This document shows, piece by piece, positions 56,829 to 64,000 of a stretch of 64,000 bases of DNA. The position numbers were made by a program, and so were the translations under genes. The notes below the pieces were generated by a model that was not told the origin of the DNA, did no database searches, and saw only the letters and a program-made list of their open reading frames with translations. Each line of letters opens with the position of its first letter. The first letter of the stretch is position 1. The stretch is taken from assembly GCF_007829885.1 (NCBI RefSeq), contig NZ_VIWW01000001.1:124001-188000 (forward strand), read 5' to 3'. This DNA is from Streptomyces brevispora (GTDB taxonomy: Bacteria > Actinomycetota > Actinomycetes > Streptomycetales > Streptomycetaceae).

Positions 56829-56853
56829 GATTGGCCATGGTTGGCAGCCAATC
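56829..56853. promoter_or_regulatory. Candidate MocR/YczR operator palindrome
   Basis: An inverted repeat GATTGGC (56829-56835) and GCCAATC (56847-56853), 11 nt apart, with an extra TTGGC between them. It lies in the 102-bp gap between the divergent regulator and yczE genes. Function is inferred from position. Confidence 0.5.
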
Positions 56854-56908
56854 CCCTGCCACAGAGTGACATGCAGCAGTCCACTACCACCACACCAGGG
56901 GGCACCAC

Positions 56909-57571
56909 TTGTCCACGACCGCCACCCCGCGCCGGGCGCACCTCACCCGGCGGCTGATCCAGCTGTACGCAGGTCTGGCGCTGTACGGGGCGAGTTCGGC
57001 GCTGCTGGTCGTCGCCGGGCTCGGTCTGGAGCCGTGGGGTGTGCTCCACCAGGGGATCGCCGAGCGCACCGGGATCACCATCGGCGTCGTCTCGATCATC
57101 ATCGGCGCGATCGTGCTGCTGCTGTGGATACCGATCCGGCAGCGGCCGGGGCTGGGCACCGTCTCCAATGTCTTCGCCGTGGGGATCGCGATGGACGGCA
57201 CGCTGGCGCTCGTCCCGGATGTGCACGGGCTCGCCGCGCAGGCCGGGGTGATGGTGGCGGGGATCGTGCTGAACGGGGTGGCGACGGGGCTGTACATCGC
57301 GGCCCGGTTCGGTCCCGGGCCGCGCGACGGGCTGATGACCGGGCTGCACCGGCGCACCGGCCGCTCCATCCGGCTCGTCCGCACGGCGCTCGAGGTGGCG
57401 GTCGTGGTGACCGGGTTCCTGCTCGGCGGTTCCCTCGGGGTCGGCACCGTGCTCTACGCCCTGGCGATCGGCCCGCTCGCCCAGTTCTTCCTGCGCTTCT
57501 TCGCGATTTCGGACAACGGCGGCACCACGGTCGCCGCCCCGGCATCGGGGGAGGCCATACTTCCGCAGTGA
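56909..57571 (+). CDS. YczE-family membrane protein
   Basis: A 220-residue integral membrane protein with about six hydrophobic segments (LYAGLALYGASSALLVVAGL, VVSIIIGAIVLLLWIPI, VVVTGFLLGGSLGVG). The family signature is GLGLEPWGVLHQGI and the later PGPRDGLMTGLHRR. TTG 56909 follows CAGGGGG. In Bacillus, YczE affects bacillomycin/surfactin production and is controlled by the divergent YczR; the biochemical function is unknown. Its stop overlaps the GTG of the next gene (GTGA). Confidence 0.88.
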   Translation: MSTTATPRRAHLTRRLIQLYAGLALYGASSALLVVAGLGLEPWGVLHQGIAERTGITIGVVSIIIGAIVLLLWIPIRQRPGLGTVSNVFAVGIAMDGTLALVPDVHGLAAQAGVMVAGIVLNGVATGLYIAARFGPGPRDGLMTGLHRRTGRSIRLVRTALEVAVVVTGFLLGGSLGVGTVLYALAIGPLAQFFLRFFAISDNGGTTVAAPASGEAILPQ

Positions 57572-58332
57572 CTTCCGTACGCCATCCCTATCTGGACCAC
57601 CCCGCCCCGCTCGCGTTCGCCCATCGCGGCGGGGCGGCGGACGGGATCGAGAACACGGCGGCCGCGTTCCGCCGGGCCGCCGACACCGGGTACCGCTACT
57701 TCGAGACCGATGTGCACGCCTCGGCCGACGGCCGGCTGGTGGCCTTCCACGACTCCACGCTGGACCGGGTGACGGACGCCCGGGGCCGGATGTCGCAGCT
57801 GCCGTGGAGCGAGATACGGCAGGCCCGGGTGGCGGGCCGTGAACCGCTGCCGCTGTTCGAGGAGCTGCTGGAGGCGTTCCCGGAGGCCCGCTGGAACGTG
57901 GACATCAAGGCCGGCCCGGCCCTTGAGCCGCTGGTGGACCTGATCCGCCGGACGAACGCCTGGGACCGGGTGTGCGTCGGCTCGTTCTCCGAGGCCAGGG
58001 TCGCCAGGGCGCACCGCCTGGCGGGCCCGCGGCTGGCCACCTCCTACGGAGTCCGCGGTGTCCTGGGCCTGCGGCTGCGCTCGTACGGAATCCCGGCGGC
58101 GCTGCGGGCCGGAGCGGTGTGCGCACAGGTGCCGGAGAGCCAGGGCGGCGTCCGGGTCGTGGACCGGCGCTTCGTGCGGGAGGCACACGCGCGGGGGCTC
58201 CAGGTGCACGTCTGGACGGTGAACGAACCGGAGCGGATGGCAGCGCTCCTGGACCTCGGCGTGGATGGCATCATGACCGATCACATCGAGACGCTGCGTA
58301 CGGTGCTGAGCGAGCGGGGGGCCTGGGCCTGA
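57568..58332 (+). CDS. Glycerophosphodiester phosphodiesterase
   Basis: A 254-residue GDPD-family TIM barrel. Motifs include FAHRGGAADGIENTAAAF at residues 17-34, FETDVHASADGRLVAFHDST (metal-binding Glu, Asp and His), VDIKAGPA, and the C-terminal VHVWTVNEPERMAALLDLGV, DGIMTDH. There is no signal peptide, so a cytosolic enzyme hydrolysing glycerophosphodiesters to glycerol-3-phosphate is likely. GTG 57568 overlaps the yczE stop by 4 nt, suggesting translational coupling in an operon. Confidence 0.92.
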   Translation: MTSVRHPYLDHPAPLAFAHRGGAADGIENTAAAFRRAADTGYRYFETDVHASADGRLVAFHDSTLDRVTDARGRMSQLPWSEIRQARVAGREPLPLFEELLEAFPEARWNVDIKAGPALEPLVDLIRRTNAWDRVCVGSFSEARVARAHRLAGPRLATSYGVRGVLGLRLRSYGIPAALRAGAVCAQVPESQGGVRVVDRRFVREAHARGLQVHVWTVNEPERMAALLDLGVDGIMTDHIETLRTVLSERGAWA

Positions 58333-58377
58333 CGCCGGCCCGGCGACGTCTCCACGGGGAGAGACGAGGGGTACGCA

Positions 58378-59751
58378 ATGAGCGCCGAGACCGCGGACAC
58401 CGCCGAACCGGCGGAGAGTACGGCCGGGGCGCCCGACCCGGGTGAGCGCCGACGCGAGCAGCGCGGCTGGTACTTCTACGACTTCGCCTGCTCCGTCTAC
58501 TCGACGAGCGTCCTCACGGTGTTCCTCGGGCCGTATCTGACGTCGATCGCCAAGGCCGCCGCCGACGCCGACGGCTTCGTCCATCCGCTCGGCATCCCGG
58601 TCCGTGCCGGATCGCTGTTCGCCTACGCGGTCTCGGCGTCCGTGATCGTCGCGGTGATCCTGATGCCGGTCGTCGGCGCCGCCGCCGACCGCTCGGGCCG
58701 CAAGAAGCCGTTGCTGGCGGCAGCCGCTTACGTGGGCGCCACCGCGACGGCCGGAATGTTCTTCCTTGACGGCACCCGCTATCTGCTCGGCGCCTTCCTG
58801 CTCATCGTCGCGAACGCCGCGATATCCGTGTCGATGGTGCTCTACAACGCCTATCTGCCGCAGATCGCGGAGCCCGACGAACGCGATGCCGTCTCCTCGC
58901 GCGGCTGGGCCTTCGGCTACACGTCGGGGGCACTGGTCCTCGTCCTCAACCTGATCCTCTACACGGGCCACGACTCCTTCGGCCTCTCCGAGTCGGACGC
59001 CGTCCGGATCTGTCTCGCCTCGGCCGGTGTCTGGTGGGGCGCCTTCACCGTCGTACCGCTGCGCAGGCTGCGCGACCGGCGGGTGACGCCGGGCGGCCAC
59101 GGAGCGGTCGGGTCCGGCTGGCGGCAGCTGATGGCGACCCTGCGCGACATGCGCCGCCATCCGCTCACCCTCTCCTTCCTGCTGGCCTACCTCGTCTACA
59201 ACGACGGCGTGCAGACGGTGATCTCCCAGGCCTCGGTGTACGGCTCCGAGGAGCTGGGCCTGGACCAGACGACGCTGATCACCGCCGTTCTGCTGGTCCA
59301 GATACTCGCGGTGGCCGGAGCGCTGGGGATGGGCCGGCTGGCCCAGGTGTACGGTGCGAAGCGCACGATCCTCGCGTCCCTGATCGTCTGGACGCTGATT
59401 CTCGTCGCCGGATACTTCCTGCCCGCCGACGCGCCGGTGTTCTTCTACGCGCTGGCCGCGGCGATCGGCCTGGTACTCGGCGGCAGCCAGGCCCTGTCGC
59501 GCTCGCTGTACTCACATCTGGTGCCGCGCGGCAAGGAGGCCGAGTACTTCTCGGCGTACGAGATGAGCGACCGCGGGCTGAGCTGGCTGGGGCCGCTGGT
59601 GTTCGGTCTCGCATACCAGCTGACCGGCAGTTATCGGGATGCGATCATCTCGTTGGTGATCTTCTTCGTGGTCGGTTCGGTGCTGCTCGCGAGGGTGCCG
59701 GTCCGACTCGCTGTGGCGGCGGCGGGGAATCCCGTACCCGAACGGATTTAG
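58378..59751 (+). CDS. MFS permease (UMF1/Atg22-like)
   Basis: A 457-residue 12-helix major facilitator of the UMF1/Atg22-like group. It carries the diagnostic WYFYDFACSVYSTSVLTVFL near residue 31, ADRSGRKKPLLA between helices 2 and 3, and the second-half equivalents (GRLAQVYGAKR, GGSQALSRSLYSHLVPRGKE). These permeases transport amino acids or related solutes out of vacuoles in yeast; bacterial substrates are unknown. ATG 58378 follows GGGGAGAGACGAG. It lies 45 nt downstream of the phosphodiesterase gene and probably belongs to the same operon. Confidence 0.92.
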   Translation: MSAETADTAEPAESTAGAPDPGERRREQRGWYFYDFACSVYSTSVLTVFLGPYLTSIAKAAADADGFVHPLGIPVRAGSLFAYAVSASVIVAVILMPVVGAAADRSGRKKPLLAAAAYVGATATAGMFFLDGTRYLLGAFLLIVANAAISVSMVLYNAYLPQIAEPDERDAVSSRGWAFGYTSGALVLVLNLILYTGHDSFGLSESDAVRICLASAGVWWGAFTVVPLRRLRDRRVTPGGHGAVGSGWRQLMATLRDMRRHPLTLSFLLAYLVYNDGVQTVISQASVYGSEELGLDQTTLITAVLLVQILAVAGALGMGRLAQVYGAKRTILASLIVWTLILVAGYFLPADAPVFFYALAAAIGLVLGGSQALSRSLYSHLVPRGKEAEYFSAYEMSDRGLSWLGPLVFGLAYQLTGSYRDAIISLVIFFVVGSVLLARVPVRLAVAAAGNPVPERI

Positions 59752-59937
59752 ACGTTGAAGTGAAAGGCCGGTAGTGTACGCCTTTGGCCTGCCCGGAGGA
59801 CCGTTACTGCCAGTGGAAGAATCCAAACCGTTGGGTGACAACTTCTGCCAGATGTGACAAACCGGGCGCTGGTGGGTACTTGAACCCTGGCAAACCTGAA
59901 TACTCAGCGGCACGACGGGCGACGCATGACCGGCAAC

Positions 59938-59965
59938 GGGAATCTTTGCCGCCGACCGGACGTTG
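59938..59965 (+). promoter_or_regulatory. SigR-type promoter of rbpA
   Basis: GGGAAT (59938-59943) and GTTG (59962-59965) are separated by 18 nt, matching the SigR consensus GGGAAT-N18-GTT exactly. It starts 88 nt upstream of the rbpA ATG. rbpA is a known member of the SigR thiol-stress regulon in S. coelicolor. Confidence 0.85.
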
Positions 59966-60025
59966 ACCGGATGACGACGACAGCGACACCTGTCCTGTGG
60001 GCGACAAGCCCGGGAGGCACGATTC

Positions 60026-60400
60026 ATGAGTGAGCGAGCTCTCCGCGGCACGCGACTTGTGGTTACCAGCTACGAGACGGACCGCGGCATCGATCTGGCC
60101 CCGCGCCAGGCGGTGGAGTACGCATGCCAGAACGGACATCGATTTGAGATGCCGTTCTCGGTAGAGGCGGAAATTCCGCCGGAGTGGGAGTGCAAGGCGT
60201 GTGGCGCCCAGGCACTCCTGGTGGACGGGGATGGCCCCGAGGAGAAGAAGGGCAAGCCTGCGCGTACGCACTGGGACATGCTCATGGAACGGCGCACACG
60301 CGAGGAGCTGGAGGAGGTGCTGGCCGAGAGGCTGGCGGTTCTGCGCTCCGGAGCCATGAATATCGCAGTGCATCCGCGGGACAGCAGGAAGTCTGCCTGA
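60026..60400 (+). CDS. rbpA: RNA polymerase-binding protein RbpA
   Basis: A 124-residue essential RNA polymerase-associated factor of actinobacteria that stabilises the holoenzyme with the principal sigma factor and helps open promoters. It has the core domain with zinc-binding residues (VEYACQNGHRFEM and WECKACGAQAL), a basic linker (KKGKPARTHWDMLMERR) and the C-terminal sigma-interacting domain (TREELEEVLAERLAVLR). The length is typical. It is preceded by a SigR promoter and followed by a very strong hairpin at 60421-60469, so it is monocistronic. Confidence 0.97.
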   Translation: MSERALRGTRLVVTSYETDRGIDLAPRQAVEYACQNGHRFEMPFSVEAEIPPEWECKACGAQALLVDGDGPEEKKGKPARTHWDMLMERRTREELEEVLAERLAVLRSGAMNIAVHPRDSRKSA

Positions 60401-60420
60401 CCGCGCAGCACCGCGCCGAG

Positions 60421-60469
60421 ACAGAGCCGCGGGCCGCGACACACGTTGTGTCGCGGCCCGCGGCTCTGT
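60421..60469. terminator. Very strong hairpin after rbpA
   Basis: A perfect 23-bp inverted repeat (60421-60443 with 60447-60469) with a 3-nt loop, one of the strongest in the window. It lies 21 nt downstream of the rbpA stop and upstream of the convergent fxsA gene. Confidence 0.85.
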
Positions 60470-60660
60470 GCATGGGCCTTGGCGGCCGGCTGCTCCCGGG
60501 ACGGGTGTGCGACCTGTCGCGACCTCGCCCCGGCGGCATCAAGGATGTCCTCGATGGCCGGACGGGCCCGATCGGTGCCGACCGAACGGCCTGATCGGTG
60601 CGGGACAGACTTGATCGGTGCACCCGAACGGCCCTGACCGGCACGGACGCCGGGTACGGG

Positions 60661-61236
60661 TTACGGCGTCAGGGGCGGTCGGGGGTGCTCGTCGGGGTGG
60701 GACGAGTCCTCACGGATTACCTCACCCTGGACGATCTTTCCGTCGGGCCTGTGGATGCGGGCCTGCTGGAAGGCGTCCGAGAGGCCGCCGGGAGCCCCCG
60801 CGCGCATCCGGCGTTCCAGCGACCGCTCCGCGTACCGGCTGAGTGCCGACCGGACCGGCGGCACCAGGAGCAGCAGTCCGGCGACGTCCGAGATCATCCC
60901 CGGAATCATGATCAGCAGCCCGCCGAGCATCAGGAAGCCGTTGCCCCGGCTGCTCGGCGGAGCGGGCGAGGAGCCGTCGGCGCCCGGCTGTCCCGGCATC
61001 TGCTGGAGCGTCTCGGTGAGATTGCGAAAGGCACGGCGGCCGGCGGCCTTCATCACCACGGCGCCGAGCACGACGCCCGCGGCCAGGAGCAGCAGGACGG
61101 TGAACCCGCCGGCCGCGCCCGCCACCAGGGTGAGCAGCCAGATCTCCAGCACCGCCCAGGCGGCGACGGCGAGAGGTACGAAGGTCCGGGCGCGTGAGCG
61201 CCGACGGGCGGTCGGGGGCGGTGTGCCGGTCGTCAT
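60661..61236 (-). CDS. FxsA family membrane protein
   Basis: A 191-residue membrane protein with an FxsA domain: the initial AVLEIWLLTLVAGAAGGFTV helix, LLLLAAGVVLGAVVMKA, and then GNGFLMLGGLLIMIPGMISD followed by VAGLLLLVPPVR. FxsA was identified in E. coli as a suppressor of F-plasmid phage exclusion; its normal role is unknown. MTTGTPPPTAR (ATG 61236) is a likely start; ATG 61257 adds 7 residues. The gene lies 66 nt downstream of ppm1, so cotranscription is plausible. Confidence 0.85.
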   Translation of the reverse strand: MTTGTPPPTARRRSRARTFVPLAVAAWAVLEIWLLTLVAGAAGGFTVLLLLAAGVVLGAVVMKAAGRRAFRNLTETLQQMPGQPGADGSSPAPPSSRGNGFLMLGGLLIMIPGMISDVAGLLLLVPPVRSALSRYAERSLERRMRAGAPGGLSDAFQQARIHRPDGKIVQGEVIREDSSHPDEHPRPPLTP

Positions 61237-61302
61237 GCCCCCAGTGTGCCTGGCCACGGGTCCGGGCGCCGTAAGGGGGTGGCGGTCACCGGGCCGGAGG
61301 CG

Positions 61303-62070
61303 TCAGGGCGTCCGGCGCCCGAGCACCCGGTTCGTACGGGTGGTGACGCCCCAGGCGGTCACTCGCCAGAGCGCCTCGACGAGGATGTCCCGGCTCATCT
61401 TGGAGTCACCGATCTCCCGGTCCACGAAGGTGATCGGGACCTCGACGACGTGGTACCCGGCATCGATCGCGCGGCGTGCCAGGTCGACCTGGAAGCAGTA
61501 GCCCTGCGAGGCGACCTCGTCGAGGCCGATGCCCTTCAGGGTCTCCGTACGGAACGCCCGGTATCCGCCGGTGACGTCCCTCGTCCTGAGCCCGAGCATC
61601 AGCCGCGAGTACGTGCTGCCGCCGCGGGAGATCATCTCGCGGGACTTGGGCCAGTTGACCACGCGCCCGCCCGGGACCCAGCGGGAGCCCAGCACCAGAT
61701 CGGCGCCCTTGAGCGCGGTGAGCAGGCGGGGCAGCTCCTCGGGCTGGTGGGAGCCGTCCGCGTCCATCTCGACGAGCACGCCGTAGTCGTGCTCCATCCC
61801 CCAGCGGAAACCGGCGAGGTAGGCCGCGCCGAGCCCCTCCTTGCTCTTGCGGTGCAGCACATGGACCCGCTCGTCGGCGGAGGCCAGCTCGTCGGCGAGC
61901 TTGCCGGTGCCGTCGGGGCTGTTGTCGTCGGCGACCAGGATGTCGGCCTCCGGCACGGCGGCGCGCACCCGGCTGACGATCGGCTTGATGTTCTCGGCCT
62001 CGTTGTAGGTCGGAATGATCACCAAGGTTCTGCCGAGCGGGTCGTATCGCCTCTGACCGCCGTCGTTCAC
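61303..62070 (-). CDS. ppm1: Polyprenol monophosphomannose synthase
   Basis: A 255-residue GT2-family glycosyltransferase that transfers mannose from GDP-mannose to polyprenyl phosphate. It has the fold start TLVIIPTYNEAENIKPIV, the metal-binding DxD motif in EMDADGSHQPEE (D103-D105), and GADLVLGSRWVPGG, then NWPKSREMISRGGSTYSRL typical of DPM synthases. The C-terminal transmembrane segment of yeast Dpm1 is absent, as in streptomycete Ppm1. The product feeds protein O-mannosylation and, in phages, receptor glycosylation. GTG 62070 follows AAGGGG. It connects functionally to nucleotide-sugar synthesis, perhaps the fusion protein at 16925-19420. Confidence 0.92.
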   Translation of the reverse strand: MNDGGQRRYDPLGRTLVIIPTYNEAENIKPIVSRVRAAVPEADILVADDNSPDGTGKLADELASADERVHVLHRKSKEGLGAAYLAGFRWGMEHDYGVLVEMDADGSHQPEELPRLLTALKGADLVLGSRWVPGGRVVNWPKSREMISRGGSTYSRLMLGLRTRDVTGGYRAFRTETLKGIGLDEVASQGYCFQVDLARRAIDAGYHVVEVPITFVDREIGDSKMSRDILVEALWRVTAWGVTTRTNRVLGRRTP

Positions 62071-62597
62071 TTACTGCCCCTTAAGTCCGTACGCAGATGC
62101 ACACCATATCCAGCGTGGCGGGGCCGCAGAGCGTCCGGTCGGGGCGGCTCGGGAAGCGGTGACGGACAGAAGAGCGGAAGTACGGACAGAACTGCGGGTG
62201 GGGGCCCGGCGCCCTTCGGGCCGACCTGGGACCCGCCGGCTGCGGGTCGACCTAGAGCCGTTGTCTACTGAACGTCCGGGCCCCACCCGGGTCACACCCT
62301 CCGACCGGCTGAAACCTTCCCTCGCCCCCGAGGCGCGGGCGCTGAACCTGGCTGTCAGTGGTGGTGCGCCGGTGCGGCACACCACCCCGTGACCCAGCGG
62401 CGTTCGACGACTGCGTGGAGGTTTAACCGGTCGGACGTCCTGTGGTGGACTCCGCCGAACCTACCGGCCGGTGGGCGCATTCTGTCAATAGTTGCCTGAC
62501 CTGCATCGTTTCCCGAACGTGCCTGGTCAGTACCGAAGATCCCCAGGTAGTGGGAGAACCGGGGCACCTTCGAGCGGCGGTACGAAATGTCCGCACG
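62071..62597. other. Intergenic region between amidohydrolase gene and ppm1
   Basis: 527 bases without a supported ORF. Several GC-rich short inverted repeats lie at about 62190-62250. It must hold the ppm1 promoter; no consensus promoter was obvious to me. Confidence 0.45.
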
Positions 62598-64000
62598 TCA
62601 CTCGTTCGGCCGTACGTAGACCGTTTGTCCGAAGACAACCGTGCGCAGGCAGACCGGGAGTTCGGCCCCGGGGCTGAGGTCGGGCAGTCCGGGCGTCCCC
62701 GACCGGGGATCGGTCGACCAGCGGGCGACCCGGTCGTCCGGGGCCTGGACCACCAGCTCCGCGGTGCGCCAGACCGCGTAGTCGGCCGGGGCGCCCGGCA
62801 CCAGGGTTCCCGCGTCGTCGCGGCCGACGGCCCGCCAGCCGCCCCTGGTGTGGGCGGTGAACCCGGCTCGCACGGAGATCCGGTGCTCCGGCGTCCGGTG
62901 GAACGCGGCAGCCCGCACGGTCCCCCACGGGTCCAGCGGGGTCACCGGGCTGTCGGAGCCGAACGCGAGGGGCACACCGGCCCGCAGGAGGGCCGCGTAC
63001 GGGTTGAGGGTCCTCGCCCGCCCGGCACCCAGCCGCTGGGCGTACATGCCCTCCTCACCGCCCCAGGCGGCATCGAAGGCCGGCTGGACGGAGGCGGTGA
63101 GCCCCAGTTCCGCGAAAGCGGCGACGGTCTCGGGGGTGAGCATCTCGGCGTGCTCGATCCGGTGCCTGGCGGCGCGCACCCGGCCCAGGCCCACCTTCTC
63201 GGCGGCGGCCCTGGTGCCCTCCACGACGGCGGAGAGCGCGGCGTCACCGATGGCATGGAAGCCCGCCTGCAACCCGGCCTCGGTGCACGCGGCGACATGG
63301 GCCGCGATCTGCGCGGCGTCCAGATGCGCGGCACCGGTCAGCGGGGCGTCGGTATAGGGCTCGTGGAGGCAGGCGGTGTGCGAGCCGAGCGAGCCGTCGA
63401 CGAAGAGGTCCCCGGCCGCGCCCACCGCGCCGAGCTCCCGGATGCGCCGGGCGTCCTTCTCGTCGGCGACCTGTTCGGCCCAGTAGCCGAAGACCCGCGG
63501 TCCGCGCTGCCCCGCGGCGAGCTTCAGCAGCGCGGTGAAGTCCTCCTCGTCGGAGATGTCGGGGCCGCCGCACTCGTGGACCGTACCGATGCCCAGGGAC
63601 GCGGCGTTGTGCAGCGCGGCGCGCTGGGCGTCGGCGCGCTGCTGCGGCGAGACGGCGCCGTGGGCGGCCGAGCGCACCGCGTGGTGGGCGGCGGCGGTCA
63701 GCGGCGCTTGCGGGTGGTAGCCGGGCAGTGAGGTGATGTTCGGGACCATGTCCAGCAGCGACGTGCTGGCGATGGCCGAGTGCACGTCGATCCGGGGCAG
63801 GTAGACCGGCCGGCCGGCGGCCACCTCGTCCAGCTCGGCGCGCGAGGGCGGACGCTGCTCCGGCCAGCGCGTGGCGTCCCAGCCGTGCCCCAGGACCACC
63901 CGGTCGGCGGGGTGCGCCGCCACGTAGGTCCGCACGAGAGCGAGGGCATCGCCGAGAGTGCGGGCGCCGGAGAGGTCGAGGCCGGTGAGGGCCAGTCCGG
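62598..64000 (-). CDS. Amidohydrolase (YtcJ-like), N-terminus beyond the window
   Basis: The C-terminal 467 codons of a metal-dependent amidohydrolase of the YtcJ/amidohydrolase-3 type. Visible motifs are VDGSLGSHTACLHEPY, GFHAIGDAALSAVVEG with metal-ligand histidine, HRIEHAEMLTPE, GSDSPVTPLDPW, and GRDDAGTLVPGAPADYAVW near the end. The frame stays open from 63935 to the window edge, with the codons for RTLGDALALVRTY in register, so the true start lies beyond position 64000. The substrate is unknown; family members deacylate amino acids or cleave cyclic amides. Confidence 0.88.
   Translation of the reverse strand, partial: GLALTGLDLSGARTLGDALALVRTYVAAHPADRVVLGHGWDATRWPEQRPPSRAELDEVAAGRPVYLPRIDVHSAIASTSLLDMVPNITSLPGYHPQAPLTAAAHHAVRSAAHGAVSPQQRADAQRAALHNAASLGIGTVHECGGPDISDEEDFTALLKLAAGQRGPRVFGYWAEQVADEKDARRIRELGAVGAAGDLFVDGSLGSHTACLHEPYTDAPLTGAAHLDAAQIAAHVAACTEAGLQAGFHAIGDAALSAVVEGTRAAAEKVGLGRVRAARHRIEHAEMLTPETVAAFAELGLTASVQPAFDAAWGGEEGMYAQRLGAGRARTLNPYAALLRAGVPLAFGSDSPVTPLDPWGTVRAAAFHRTPEHRISVRAGFTAHTRGGWRAVGRDDAGTLVPGAPADYAVWRTAELVVQAPDDRVARWSTDPRSGTPGLPDLSPGAELPVCLRTVVFGQTVYVRPNE

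Overview
This window is chromosomal DNA of a Streptomyces or very close relative. The GC content is very high, GTG and TTG starts are common, the rRNA operon is actinobacterial, and the marker genes are typical of the group: RbpA, a conservon, a GarA-like FHA protein, DUF5999 and polyprenol-phosphomannose synthase. From memory, the gene order resembles the S. coelicolor core segment that carries crr-ptsI and, further along, rbpA and ppm1. I see no insertion sequence, prophage, integrase, tRNA or CRISPR array. It reads as conserved core chromosome.

Left part (1-20142). A PhzF-like protein, a CPBP membrane protease, a VWA protein that seems to lack most of its substrate-binding half, a GCS2-type ligase and two small proteins precede gcvP, which is headed by a glycine riboswitch. 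Next come a PRC-barrel protein and DinB with overlapping tails. Then follows a minus-strand block matching the mycobacterial Rv1822-Rv1832 neighbourhood: MerR regulator, bifunctional nuclease, FtsR, GarA-like FHA protein, DUF881, small basic protein, DUF881, a nucleotidyltransferase/phosphomannomutase-like fusion and a PgsA-like enzyme. This block links glycine and central-metabolism control with cell division and envelope functions.

Middle (20250-28410). A complete minus-strand rrn operon (16S-23S-5S) has a terminator, a 23S processing stem, boxA-like leader copies and repeated promoter elements. The PTS genes crr and ptsI run divergently from it.

28414-42954. Metabolic genes (acetoacetyl-CoA ligase, GH31 glucosidase, Nudix hydrolase, secreted VanX-like peptidase, DUF962 protein, a DUF35/thiolase-like pair) are followed by a four-gene conservon cvnABCD on the minus strand and a small divergent membrane protein.

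43061-55233. The most notable part is a minus-strand set encoding a MukB-like SMC protein, a MukE-like protein and a MukF-like kleisin (JetC/JetB/JetA or MksB/E/F type). No JetD/MksG nuclease is present. HEAT-repeat and ankyrin-repeat genes lie upstream on the same strand. Divergent from these are a small membrane protein and an FtsK/TraB-like protein whose Walker A lysine is missing.

55307-64000. A divergent MocR regulator/YczE pair shares a palindrome-containing intergenic region. It is followed by a glycerophosphodiesterase, an MFS permease, rbpA behind a textbook SigR promoter, an FxsA protein, polyprenol monophosphomannose synthase and an amidohydrolase cut by the window edge.
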